DNA of 47,475 nucleotides from Flavobacteriaceae bacterium (lineage in GTDB: Bacteria; Bacteroidota; Bacteroidia; Flavobacteriales; Flavobacteriaceae), in NCBI GenBank assembly GCA_002702895.1, contig PACX01000014.1, positions 40,589-88,063 on the forward strand, read 5' to 3'. The stretch's first letter is position 1. The number at the start of each line of letters is the position of its first letter. Under the pieces are notes generated by a model that did not search any database, was not told the DNA's origin, and saw nothing but the letters and a program-made list of their open reading frames with translations. Positions 1-8,106 of this stretch are shown piece by piece. The position numbers were made by a program, and so were the translations under genes.

Positions 1-1260
1 GTTTATACAGATTTTATTTTATTTTTTGCAGCTATGGCTGGATCAATAGGTGCAGCATATTATTTAGTTAATCTCCCTGAAGTTGGTGGGATGGTTAATT
101 TAATTTCCAACACTCCAAGCAGTATGTTATCTATGACACCAAGTTTAGATGATCCAGACATCTATATTCCTCTTTTAATTGTCCCCCTTGCTGTGCAATG
201 GTGGAGTTCTTGGTATCCAGGGGCTGAACCAGGCGGAGGGGGTTATATAGCCCAAAGAATGTTAGCTGCCAAGAATGAAAATCATGCTATAGGGGCTACT
301 TTTTTCTTTAATGTAATGCATTATGCGCTTAGACCTTGGCCATGGATAATTGTTGCTTTGGCTTCCTTAATAGTTTTTCCTGATTTAGCAAGTATTCAAG
401 AGGCATTTCCTAATATTTCTGAAGATAAACTTGGCCATGATTTAGCTTACCCAGCTATGTTAACTATGCTCCCTTCAGGATTGTTAGGACTTGTTATTGC
501 TTCACTTGTAGCAGCATATATGTCGACTATTTCAACACATTTAAATTGGGGATCCTCATATATTGTTAATGATTTTTACAAGCAACAGATTAAAAAAAAT
601 GCATCGGAAAAAGAACTTGTAAATATTGGAAGAATTTCAACTGTAACATTATTTATTCTTAGTGCAATTTTTGCATTATTATTGACAAATGCCCTACAAT
701 TATTTGATGTTATTTTAATGTTTGGAGCTGGCACTGGTTTAATTTTTATCTTGAGGTGGTTTTGGTGGAGAATAAATGCATGGAGTGAAATCGCAGCAAT
801 GTTTGTTTCAGGATTTGTCTCTATAATATTAAACTTTACAAGCTTAGGTCCTTTATTGTTTTCTGATACAGGAATTTTAGAATCTTATTATAAATTTCCG
901 ATGGTTGTCTTATTTACTACTGCTGTTTGGGTAATTGTTACTTTATTAACTAAACCAGATTCAACAGAAACTTTAATTAATTTTTGTAAAAAAACTAATC
1001 CCGGGGGTCCTGGATGGTATAAAATTAAATTAGAAGCTTCGAAAAATAATATTTCATTTAACAATAATCAAAATAAAATATGGTCAGTACCTACTGGAAT
1101 AATTTGTATGTTATTGGGTTGTTTTGCTATATACTCAGTATTATTCTCAACAGGTTATTTTATTTATGGAGACACAATAAGTGGAATATGGTTTTTAGTT
1201 ATTAGCCTTATTTTTACTATACTATTAAAAAATTATTGGAAAAAACTAAATAGTTTATGA
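1..1260 (+). CDS. Sodium:solute symporter family protein, 5'-truncated by the window edge
   Basis: This is the C-terminal part of an SSS-family (SSF) symporter, an inner-membrane carrier that couples substrate uptake to a sodium gradient. The frame is open to base 1, so the gene begins outside the window; the ATG at 34 lies inside a membrane segment and is not the true start. About nine hydrophobic segments are visible. The stretch with YMSTISTHLNWGSSY (about residues 165-180 counted from 34) resembles the conserved SSF core with its sodium-site Ser/Thr residues. The stop overlaps the start of the NagB fusion by ATGA, so the two are probably translationally coupled. That suggests the cargo is a sugar or amino sugar, although SSF substrate cannot be read from the sequence. 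Family call is secure; substrate is inference. Confidence 0.88.
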   Translation, partial: VYTDFILFFAAMAGSIGAAYYLVNLPEVGGMVNLISNTPSSMLSMTPSLDDPDIYIPLLIVPLAVQWWSSWYPGAEPGGGGYIAQRMLAAKNENHAIGATFFFNVMHYALRPWPWIIVALASLIVFPDLASIQEAFPNISEDKLGHDLAYPAMLTMLPSGLLGLVIASLVAAYMSTISTHLNWGSSYIVNDFYKQQIKKNASEKELVNIGRISTVTLFILSAIFALLLTNALQLFDVILMFGAGTGLIFILRWFWWRINAWSEIAAMFVSGFVSIILNFTSLGPLLFSDTGILESYYKFPMVVLFTTAVWVIVTLLTKPDSTETLINFCKKTNPGGPGWYKIKLEASKNNISFNNNQNKIWSVPTGIICMLLGCFAIYSVLFSTGYFIYGDTISGIWFLVISLIFTILLKNYWKKLNSL

Positions 1261-3158
1261 ATATTGATTATAAATCGCCTGGGACTTTAGAGGAAACTAG
1301 ATATGAAAAAATTCATAGTGTAATATTTAATGATCCAAAAGAGGCTTCAAAGATTGTTGCTAATGAAATTGCAGTTTTAATTAAGAAAAAACAAAAAGAA
1401 AACAGGAATTGTATATTAGGATTGGCAACAGGTTCTTCTCCTATTTCTGTTTATGATGAACTTGTAAGATTACACAGAGAAGAAAGGCTTAGTTTTTCAA
1501 ATGTAATTACATTTAATTTAGATGAATATTTTCCAATGAATAATGCTGATACTCAAAGTTATCACCATTTTATGAATATTCATTTGTTCTCTCACATAGA
1601 TATTAAACCCCAAAACATTCATATTCCTAATGGAGAATTGGTTTTAGACAAGGTAAATGACCATTGTAAAGAATATGAGAAAAAAATTAAACTTTTAGGA
1701 GGAATTGACTTTCAGCTTTTAGGAATTGGAAGGACTGGTCATATTGGTTTTAATGAACCCGGATCAAATTATAGTTCACTGACTAGACTTGTTCACCTTG
1801 ATTACATAACAAGAAATGATGCTAGAAAAGCTTTTTATGGAATAGAGAATGTTCCAACAAAGGCAATTACAATGGGAATTAACACTATAAGAAAATCTAA
1901 AAGAATCGTTCTTTTAGCGTGGGGACAAAACAAGTCTAAATCAATTAGTAAAGCAATTGAAGGAGATATTGATTCAAATATTCCAGCAAGTTTCTTACAA
2001 AATCATAAAAATTTAACATTTGTTTTAGATGAAACAGCAGCATCTAATTTGACAAGAATTGAATCTCCTTGGAAAGTAGGTTCTGAAAAATTTGATAGTG
2101 AGTTAAAAGCTAAGGCAGTAGTTTGGCTTTGTAAAAAAACTAACAAATCAATTTTAAATTTGACTGAGTCTGATTATAATGAAAATAGTTTATCAGAATT
2201 ATTGATCCATCAATCTGCGTATGATCTAAATTTAGAAGTTTTTAATAGAATTGATCGAACTATTACTGGCTGGCCGGGAGGAAAACCAAATATTGATGAT
2301 AGGAATAGACCTGAAAGAGCTAATCCGGCTAATAAAAGAGTACTTATTTTCAGTCCTCATCCTGATGATGATGTAATTTCTATGGGAGGGACTTTTGATA
2401 GATTGGTTTCTCAAGGCCATGATGTACATGTTGCTTATCAAACTTCAGGAAATATTGCAGTAAACAATTCTGAAGTTCTTAAATTTTTAGAGGTATTTTG
2501 TGAGACTTCAAAAGATGTTAAAAAAAAATACCAGAGTTTGATGAATATTCTTAAAAAATCTAATGAAATTTTAGATAATAAAGAGATTAGAAAAATTGCA
2601 TCATTTATTAGAGAAAAAGAATCCTTAGCAGCCACAAGGTTTATTGGAATTCCTGATTGTAATGTTCACTTTTTAAGATTACCTTTTTATGAAACAGGAA
2701 CGGTAAAAAAATCTCAACCTTCAAAATTAGATTTCGATATTATAAGTAATATAATTACCAAGATAAAACCTCATCAAATTTATGGAGCAGGTGATCTTGC
2801 TGATCCCCACGGCACTCATAAAGTTTGTTTGGATATTCTTTTTGATGTATTAAAAAGTATCAAGAAAAAAAGTTTCATGAAAAATTGCTGGGTTTGGCTT
2901 TATAGAGGAGCTTGGCATGAATGGGAAGTTTATGAAATTGACATGTCAATTCCAATGAGTCCATTCCAAGTTTTGAAAAAAAGAAAAGCTATTTTTTATC
3001 ATCAATCCCAAAAAGATAATGTAATGTTTCAAGGAGATGATAATAGGGAGTTTTGGGTTAGAACGGAAGATAGAAACAGAGCAATTGCCAAAAAATTCCA
3101 TGATTTAGGTATGTCAGATTACTCAGCAATAGAGACTTTCAAAAGATACCACTTTTAG
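1257..3158 (+). CDS. nagB: Glucosamine-6-phosphate deaminase-like domain fused to a PIG-L/LmbE deacetylase-like domain
   Basis: Two-domain protein of 633 aa. Residues about 15-290 are a NagB-type sugar-phosphate isomerase/deaminase domain: the phosphate-binding loop is near GLATGSSP (55-62), the LDEY motif carries the probable general base D89, and GHIGFNEPG (161-169) carries H162 and E167. Residues about 360-610 are a PIG-L/LmbE domain with the metal/catalytic motif HPDDD (368-372) and a second DPHGTH motif (516-521). NagB converts glucosamine-6-P to fructose-6-P and ammonia; PIG-L enzymes remove N-acyl groups from sugars. Typical NagB is about 260 aa. Position 160, where E. coli NagB has the triad Asp, is Thr. 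The start is fixed by the ATGA overlap with the upstream symporter. Both domain calls are strong; whether both are active on one substrate is inference. Confidence 0.88.
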   Translation: MNIDYKSPGTLEETRYEKIHSVIFNDPKEASKIVANEIAVLIKKKQKENRNCILGLATGSSPISVYDELVRLHREERLSFSNVITFNLDEYFPMNNADTQSYHHFMNIHLFSHIDIKPQNIHIPNGELVLDKVNDHCKEYEKKIKLLGGIDFQLLGIGRTGHIGFNEPGSNYSSLTRLVHLDYITRNDARKAFYGIENVPTKAITMGINTIRKSKRIVLLAWGQNKSKSISKAIEGDIDSNIPASFLQNHKNLTFVLDETAASNLTRIESPWKVGSEKFDSELKAKAVVWLCKKTNKSILNLTESDYNENSLSELLIHQSAYDLNLEVFNRIDRTITGWPGGKPNIDDRNRPERANPANKRVLIFSPHPDDDVISMGGTFDRLVSQGHDVHVAYQTSGNIAVNNSEVLKFLEVFCETSKDVKKKYQSLMNILKKSNEILDNKEIRKIASFIREKESLAATRFIGIPDCNVHFLRLPFYETGTVKKSQPSKLDFDIISNIITKIKPHQIYGAGDLADPHGTHKVCLDILFDVLKSIKKKSFMKNCWVWLYRGAWHEWEVYEIDMSIPMSPFQVLKKRKAIFYHQSQKDNVMFQGDDNREFWVRTEDRNRAIAKKFHDLGMSDYSAIETFKRYHF

Positions 3159-3170
3159 GTATATTTCATT

Positions 3171-3797
3171 ATGCAAATTATTAAAGAAGTATGTGTTGAC
3201 TCATTTTTAGATGCAGTTAATGCTGAAGAAAAAGGTGCAAATAGAATTGAATTATGCTCAAGACTTGATATGGATGGCTTGACTCCTTCTAAAAAACTTA
3301 TTAATAAAGTTTTTTCAAATTTGAATATTCCAATAAGAGTAATGATTAGGCCTAAACATCCTTCATTTATATATTCTGACAGAGATATTCAAAGAATGAT
3401 TGAGGATATTAATTTTTGTAAAAAACTAGGGGTTGACGGGATTGTTTTAGGCTGTTTAAATGAAGATTCAAATTTTAACATGAAACAAATTAATTTTTTG
3501 TCAGAGATAGCTAAACCTTTAAATGTTATTATTCACAAAGCAATTGACAATACAGATTCTGTTCTTAATTCTCTTTTGTTATTATTAAAAAATAAAAATA
3601 TAAATGGAATTTTAACCTCGGGCGGAAAGACTTTTGCAATAGATGCTATTGAAAATCTAAAAAAAATGTTAGATTTAGCACCAGATAATTTTGAAATTAT
3701 TAGTGCAGGTGGAATTACACACAAAAACATTGATGAACTACATTCTTTAATTCAAGGAAAGTATTATCATGGAAAAAGTATAATAAAATTAAAATAA
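3171..3797 (+). CDS. cutC: CutC family protein (copper homeostasis protein CutC-like)
   Basis: CutC-family TIM-barrel protein of 208 aa. The N-terminal pattern EVCVDSFLDA, then GANRIELCSRL and the GLTPS segment, is characteristic, as are the internal GILTSGG and ISAGGI strands. It is somewhat shorter than E. coli CutC (about 248 aa) but shows no internal break. CutC was named for copper tolerance in E. coli, but the biochemical role is unsettled. Here it sits 12 bases after the NagB-PIG-L fusion and 6 bases before a POT transporter, so it is co-transcribed with sugar/peptide uptake genes rather than metal genes. A role in carbohydrate metabolism is possible but only inferred from this context. 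Confidence 0.85.
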   Translation: MQIIKEVCVDSFLDAVNAEEKGANRIELCSRLDMDGLTPSKKLINKVFSNLNIPIRVMIRPKHPSFIYSDRDIQRMIEDINFCKKLGVDGIVLGCLNEDSNFNMKQINFLSEIAKPLNVIIHKAIDNTDSVLNSLLLLLKNKNINGILTSGGKTFAIDAIENLKKMLDLAPDNFEIISAGGITHKNIDELHSLIQGKYYHGKSIIKLK

Positions 3798-3803
3798 TAA
3801 TAT

Positions 3804-5306
3804 ATGAATGATCAAAATGAATTACAGCAAAAAACATTTCTTGGACATCCAATAGGTCTTTTTTATCTTTTTTTTACAGAGCTATGGGAACGCTTTAGTT
3901 ATTATGGGATGAGAGCAATTCTTGTTCTTTATTTGGTTTCAGAAACATCAGGAGTAAATCCTGGATTGGGTTGGAGTGATAGATCAGCTCTTGAGTTATA
4001 TGGATGGTATACTATGTTTGTTTACTTGGCAACAATACCAGGTGGAATTTTAGCTGACAGGTATTTAGGTCAAAGAAAGTCTGTAATGATTGGCGGACTT
4101 TTATTATGTTTTGGTCATGGAATTTTAGCAGTTGAGGCTTTATGGGCATTTTACACAGGATTGACATTTATTGTTTTGGGGGTTGGATGTTTAAAAGGAA
4201 ATATCTCTACCATGGTAGGTGGACTTTATGGCAAAACAGATCACAATAAAAGAGATATGGGATTTTATATTTTTTATATGGGGATTAATATTGGCGCTGC
4301 TGTTTCAGCTCTTGTTGTGGGATACGTGGGGGAAACTTATAATTGGCATTATGGTTTTGGATTAGCAGGTATTGGAATGGCAATTGGACAATTAGGTTAT
4401 TGGAAGGGGCAAAAATATTTAGCTCATGTTGGAAATAAAGTTGAATTGAATACTCCAAATGATAAAGAATCAAATAATTTATTTTTACAGATTTTTAAAA
4501 AAACTAATTCTTTATTAGGATTTTCTATAACTGCGATTCTTGGATTATACTTAGGTTTGAATGGAGATTGGGATTATGGTTTACTTTTAATTGGAATTGC
4601 ATTTGCTGTTGGATTTGCAATTGTAGTATATAATGATGGAAATAAAATTGAAAAAGACAGAATATTAGTTACTTATTTAGCATTTTTAATTGTCATAGTT
4701 TTTTGGGGAGCTTTTGAACAAGCTGGGGGTCTAATGAATTTATATGCATCTCAAAAAACAGATTTAGCTTTAGGATCTTTTATGGTTCCTGCCAGTTGGT
4801 TTCAGTCTGTAAATGCAATTTTTATTTTAATTTTTGCAACTTTAGTTGGCTCTTTTTGGATCTGGTGGAAAAAATCTGGGTATGAGCATTCTTCACTTTT
4901 TAAAATGGCTTTAGGTGTTATTATAATGGGATTTGGTTTTTTCTTTATGTCTATGGCTTCAAATGAAGTTGCTTATGATGCTTCAGGTGAGATTATAAAA
5001 AAATCAGCTATGTATTGGTTAGTATTGGCTTACTTATTTCATACAATTGGAGAGTTATGTGCATCCCCTGTTGCGCTTTCCTTTATAACTAAGTTAGCTC
5101 CAGCACGCTGGGCTGCTTTTATGATGGGAGCTTATTTTGCTGCTTCTGGTTTAGGAAATAAAGTTGCTGGATTAATTGGTGAAAATGCAAGTGAAGTTGG
5201 AGATTATTGGACTTTTACAGGAATAACAATTTTCTGTTCAATTTTTGGTTTTTTAGTAATATTAATTTTAAAACCATTAAAAAGACTTGTTCATAATGCA
5301 GAATAA
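3804..5306 (+). CDS. POT/PTR2 family proton-dependent oligopeptide-type MFS transporter
   Basis: A 500-aa polytopic membrane protein of the proton-dependent oligopeptide transporter family. The diagnostic ExxER motif of helix 1 is present (E26, E29, R30, followed by FSYYG), and GMRAILVLYL follows as in bacterial DtpT/YdgR-type proteins. The GILADRYLGQRKS loop is the MFS motif between helices 2 and 3. About 12-14 hydrophobic segments are visible, and the length matches the family. POT carriers import di- and tripeptides with protons. Being in the same run of genes as the symporter and the NagB fusion, it may serve uptake of amino-sugar-containing cell-wall or chitin fragments, but that is a guess from context. 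The start ATG lies 6 bases after the cutC stop. Confidence 0.93.
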   Translation: MNDQNELQQKTFLGHPIGLFYLFFTELWERFSYYGMRAILVLYLVSETSGVNPGLGWSDRSALELYGWYTMFVYLATIPGGILADRYLGQRKSVMIGGLLLCFGHGILAVEALWAFYTGLTFIVLGVGCLKGNISTMVGGLYGKTDHNKRDMGFYIFYMGINIGAAVSALVVGYVGETYNWHYGFGLAGIGMAIGQLGYWKGQKYLAHVGNKVELNTPNDKESNNLFLQIFKKTNSLLGFSITAILGLYLGLNGDWDYGLLLIGIAFAVGFAIVVYNDGNKIEKDRILVTYLAFLIVIVFWGAFEQAGGLMNLYASQKTDLALGSFMVPASWFQSVNAIFILIFATLVGSFWIWWKKSGYEHSSLFKMALGVIIMGFGFFFMSMASNEVAYDASGEIIKKSAMYWLVLAYLFHTIGELCASPVALSFITKLAPARWAAFMMGAYFAASGLGNKVAGLIGENASEVGDYWTFTGITIFCSIFGFLVILILKPLKRLVHNAE

Positions 5307-5323
5307 TTTTTATTATTGTTCTA

Positions 5324-5869
5324 ATGTTTAAATTTAATAAAGTTTTATTCGTAATATTTTTTTTAAGTTTTTTCGTTAATTTCTCTCAAGAAATTAATTG
5401 GTTAAGTTTTGAAAAAGCTATAGAAGCTCAAAAAAAATCACCAAAAAATATAATTATGGATGTTTACACTAATTGGTGTGGTCCGTGTAAATTAATGGAA
5501 AAAAATACTTTCCAGAATAAGTTTATTGCTGATTTTATTAATAAAAATTATTATGCTGTAAAATTTAATGGAGAAGGTAATGAAGTAGTAAATTTTATGG
5601 GAAGAAAATTTGAAAATACTCGTTATGATAAAAGTAGGTCTCAAACCAGGAATTCTTCTCATCAGTTGACTCAATTTTTAGGTATAAACGCTTATCCTAC
5701 TACTCTTTTTTTTGACGAAAAGATGAATTTAATTACGCCTATCAGAGGATATTTAATTCCTAAGCAACTAGAAATATATTTAGAACTTTTTAAAAATGAT
5801 GAATATAAATCTATAAATTCTCAGGAAGATTTTGATAGATTTATAAAAACTTTTAAAAGTGGATTATAG
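5324..5869 (+). CDS. Secreted thioredoxin-family protein
   Basis: 181 aa with an N-terminal signal peptide (hydrophobic residues about 5-20, cleavage probably near FSQE) and a thioredoxin fold. The redox motif WCGPC lies at 51-55 with C52 and C55, and the cis-proline loop is seen at AYPTTLFF. The protein is expected in the periplasm, where it would reduce or rearrange disulfides of client proteins. It resembles the DUF255/thioredoxin_7-like proteins common in Flavobacteriia. It is the last gene of the forward run; the convergent hemD begins 11 bases further on, with no strong hairpin between. The client is unknown. Confidence 0.85.
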   Translation: MFKFNKVLFVIFFLSFFVNFSQEINWLSFEKAIEAQKKSPKNIIMDVYTNWCGPCKLMEKNTFQNKFIADFINKNYYAVKFNGEGNEVVNFMGRKFENTRYDKSRSQTRNSSHQLTQFLGINAYPTTLFFDEKMNLITPIRGYLIPKQLEIYLELFKNDEYKSINSQEDFDRFIKTFKSGL

Positions 5870-5880
5870 AATTAAAAAGT

Positions 5881-6627
5881 TTATTTTTTATTAGCTTTTT
5901 CGATATAGATATCTAATGCCCTAGACATTGATGAGACTTTTGGAGCTGGTGCAGAAATATCAATTCTCAACCCAGCATCTTTGGCTGCCTGAAGAGTTGA
6001 ACTTCCATAAGCAGCTATTCGGGTTTCATTTTGTTTAAAATCAGGAAAATTTGAAAATAAAGATTCTATTCCTGATGGGCTAAAGAAAACTAAAATATCA
6101 TAGTACACATTTTTCAAATTAGAAAGATCGCTTATAACAGTCTTATAGAAAGTGCCTTGCACCCATTTGACTCCTAATTCATTCAATTTTTTAGGAATAG
6201 CCGGGGATAGCGCATCAGAACAAGGAATCAAAAAACTTTCCTCGTTATATTTGGCGATTTGTAATGATAAATCATCAAAAGTTCTACCACCTACATAAAT
6301 TTTTCTTTTTCTATAAACTACATATTTTTGTAAATAGAATGCTACAGCTTCTGATAAACAGAAGTATTTTAGTGCATTAGGAATTGGAAACCTCATTTCT
6401 TCAGCAACTCTAAAAAAATGATCTACTGCATTTCTGCTAGTTAGTATAATCGCTGAAAATTTAGATAAATCAATTTTTTGGTGACGAACTTCTCTAGCAC
6501 TCACTTCTTCAACATGAATAAAAGGGATGAAATCAATTTTTACTTTTCTTTTAGTTTTTAATTGATAATATGGTGAATTTTCAATTGTAGGACTTGGTTG
6601 AGAAACTAAAATAGACTTTACCTTCAT
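5881..6627 (-). CDS. hemD: Uroporphyrinogen-III synthase
   Basis: HemD cyclises hydroxymethylbilane to uroporphyrinogen III with inversion of ring D, a cytoplasmic step of haem biosynthesis. The 248-aa product shows the loosely conserved HemD pattern: ILVSQPSP at the N-terminus, FSAIILTSRNAV in the first Rossmann-like domain, and VFFSPSGIESLF plus IAAYGSSTLQAAKDAG in the second. I choose the ATG at 6627. The TTG nine bases upstream would overlap the preceding gene, while flavobacterial homologues begin with the equivalent of MKVKSILVSQP. The upstream DUF4271 gene ends only 5 bases before this start, so the two form an operon. Identification is strong despite the family's low sequence conservation. 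Confidence 0.9.
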   Translation of the reverse strand: MKVKSILVSQPSPTIENSPYYQLKTKRKVKIDFIPFIHVEEVSAREVRHQKIDLSKFSAIILTSRNAVDHFFRVAEEMRFPIPNALKYFCLSEAVAFYLQKYVVYRKRKIYVGGRTFDDLSLQIAKYNEESFLIPCSDALSPAIPKKLNELGVKWVQGTFYKTVISDLSNLKNVYYDILVFFSPSGIESLFSNFPDFKQNETRIAAYGSSTLQAAKDAGLRIDISAPAPKVSSMSRALDIYIEKANKK

Positions 6628-6632
6628 ATGAT

Positions 6633-7262
6633 TCAAAATTTAAATGCATACCAGAATAAAAATAATGCTGGTGCTATTTCGAACGTGCAAAGGTACAAAA
6701 TAAAATAAATTAGGCTTTTAAAGGTTTTATTTATAGTTTTTTTATAGATATAATATGAAGAAAATAATATATAATTGATAAATAATATTAAACTAATTGA
6801 AAGTACCGAATTGTAGGGAAAAGGATTAAAAATTATTAACAACAAATAAAAATATAAGTGGAATGCAATAAGATTTTTAAATCCAATTCTATATCTATTA
6901 ATTTCATTTAAAAGTAAATTATAGCTAAATATTATTGCTAAAGTCTTTTCAATTATAAATTTAAGGCCAATGTAGGTCAATAATAATAAACATATAATAT
7001 AAAAATTATTTAAAGGAATTTCTGCGAATTTTTTAGGTAAAATATATAGTGATATAAAAATTGAAAAAAGAATAATTCTTAAAAAAAACATTAAGATATT
7101 TAGATTATTAAAAATTGGGATTGTATGACCTGATTTGAAAATAAAATATCTATGAATATTCCAAAATTTAATTAAATATTGAATTTTTTCTCCACCTAAA
7201 AATCTTGTACAAAGAATTAGTATAGTCGATAAAATTATTAAAATATTTATCCAGGTTCCCAT
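6633..7262 (-). CDS. DUF4271 domain-containing integral membrane protein
   Basis: A 209-aa membrane protein with about five or six hydrophobic helices spread over its length, matching the DUF4271 family that sits directly upstream of hemD in many Flavobacteriia. No catalytic motif is evident. The start is an ATG at 7262, with a good -7 box (TAATTTTG on the minus strand) 25 bases upstream, so this is the promoter-proximal gene of the pair. Its function is unknown; linkage to hemD is positional and need not mean a role in haem synthesis. Confidence 0.78.
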   Translation of the reverse strand: MGTWINILIILSTILILCTRFLGGEKIQYLIKFWNIHRYFIFKSGHTIPIFNNLNILMFFLRIILFSIFISLYILPKKFAEIPLNNFYIICLLLLTYIGLKFIIEKTLAIIFSYNLLLNEINRYRIGFKNLIAFHLYFYLLLIIFNPFPYNSVLSISLILFINYILFSSYYIYKKTINKTFKSLIYFILYLCTFEIAPALFLFWYAFKF

Positions 7263-7286
7263 TAATCAATACAATGATTTATAATT

Positions 7287-7294
7287 CAAAATTA
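7287..7294 (-). promoter_or_regulatory. Probable -7 promoter box for the DUF4271-hemD operon
   Basis: Read on the minus strand the eight bases are TAATTTTG, an exact match to the Bacteroidota -7 consensus TAnnTTTG, ending 24 bases before the start codon at 7262. The -33 position 19 bases upstream reads TTA rather than TTG, so the match is partial. Confidence 0.5.
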
Positions 7295-7347
7295 GCATTA
7301 TTTTGGTCTATTGTAATGAAAGTATATTTATTAGTTTATTAAAACTG

Positions 7348-7355
7348 TATTTTTG
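7348..7355 (+). promoter_or_regulatory. Probable -7 promoter box for the mannosyltransferase-pyrC operon
   Basis: TATTTTTG matches the Bacteroidota -7 consensus TAnnTTTG and ends 16 bases before the ATG at 7372, which implies a very short leader. The -33 position is not a clear TTG. It lies in the 109-base divergent region that also carries the opposite-strand promoter. Confidence 0.5.
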
Positions 7356-7371
7356 TAATAAAATTTAGATT

Positions 7372-8100
7372 ATGTCTAAATCTATAGTTATTATTCCAAC
7401 CTATAATGAATCAGAAAATATTCCTATCCTCCTAGATAGAATTATAAATCTTTCTGTTTTTTTTTATGTTTTAGTTGTTGATGACAATTCTTCTGATGGC
7501 ACTGGAGAACTTGTTAAAGAATTTTCCAAGAAATATAAATCAAGAATTTTTTTAGAATCTAGAATTAAAAAAGAGGGTTTGGGAAAGGCATATACGCATG
7601 GATTCAATTGGGCTTTAGATAATAAATATGATTATATTTTTGAAATGGATGCAGATCTTTCCCATGATGCAGAAGACTTGGTTAGAATGCACAAAGAAAT
7701 TGATAGTTCAAATTGTGATGTTATTATTGGATCAAGATATATAAATGGAATAAATGTTGTTAATTGGCCTTTGAGTAGAATAATACTTTCATATTTTGCT
7801 TCTATTTATTCAAGAATAATAACGGGTTTGCCAGTTTATGATGCAACTTCTGGTTTTGTTGGTTACAGGAAAGAAGTTTTGCATAAAATTGATTTAAAAT
7901 CAATTCTTTTTAATGGATATGCATTTCAGATAGAATTAAAGTTCAAGGCTTTTGAAAATAACTTTAGAATTTTAGAAATTCCAATAATTTTTAAGGATAG
8001 AATTCATGGGGAATCTAAAATGAGTGGAGATATTATTTTTGAAGCTATTTTTGGGTTAATTAAATTAAAAATCTTAAGCTATTTTTATAAAAATAAATAA
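7372..8100 (+). CDS. Polyprenol monophosphomannose synthase-like GT2 glycosyltransferase
   Basis: 242-aa family 2 glycosyltransferase of the dolichol-phosphate mannosyltransferase type. It has the nucleotide-binding VVDDNSSDGT motif (35-44) and the metal-binding MDADLSHD motif (D93, D95), with SRYINGINVVNWPLSR and ATSGFVGYR further on as in DPM1-like enzymes. It lacks the C-terminal membrane domain of longer members and is probably a peripheral inner-membrane protein that moves mannose from GDP-mannose to polyprenyl phosphate. The first gene of a tight three-gene run, it is followed by pyrC after 6 bases. The sugar donor is inferred from the family. Confidence 0.85.
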   Translation: MSKSIVIIPTYNESENIPILLDRIINLSVFFYVLVVDDNSSDGTGELVKEFSKKYKSRIFLESRIKKEGLGKAYTHGFNWALDNKYDYIFEMDADLSHDAEDLVRMHKEIDSSNCDVIIGSRYINGINVVNWPLSRIILSYFASIYSRIITGLPVYDATSGFVGYRKEVLHKIDLKSILFNGYAFQIELKFKAFENNFRILEIPIIFKDRIHGESKMSGDIIFEAIFGLIKLKILSYFYKNK

Positions 8101-8106
8101 AAAATA

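Noticed and set aside
2232-2635. Antisense ORFs within the NagB-PIG-L gene
   Set aside because: They lie fully inside a conserved gene in a reverse frame, have Ile/Phe/Ser-rich random-like composition and no family features.
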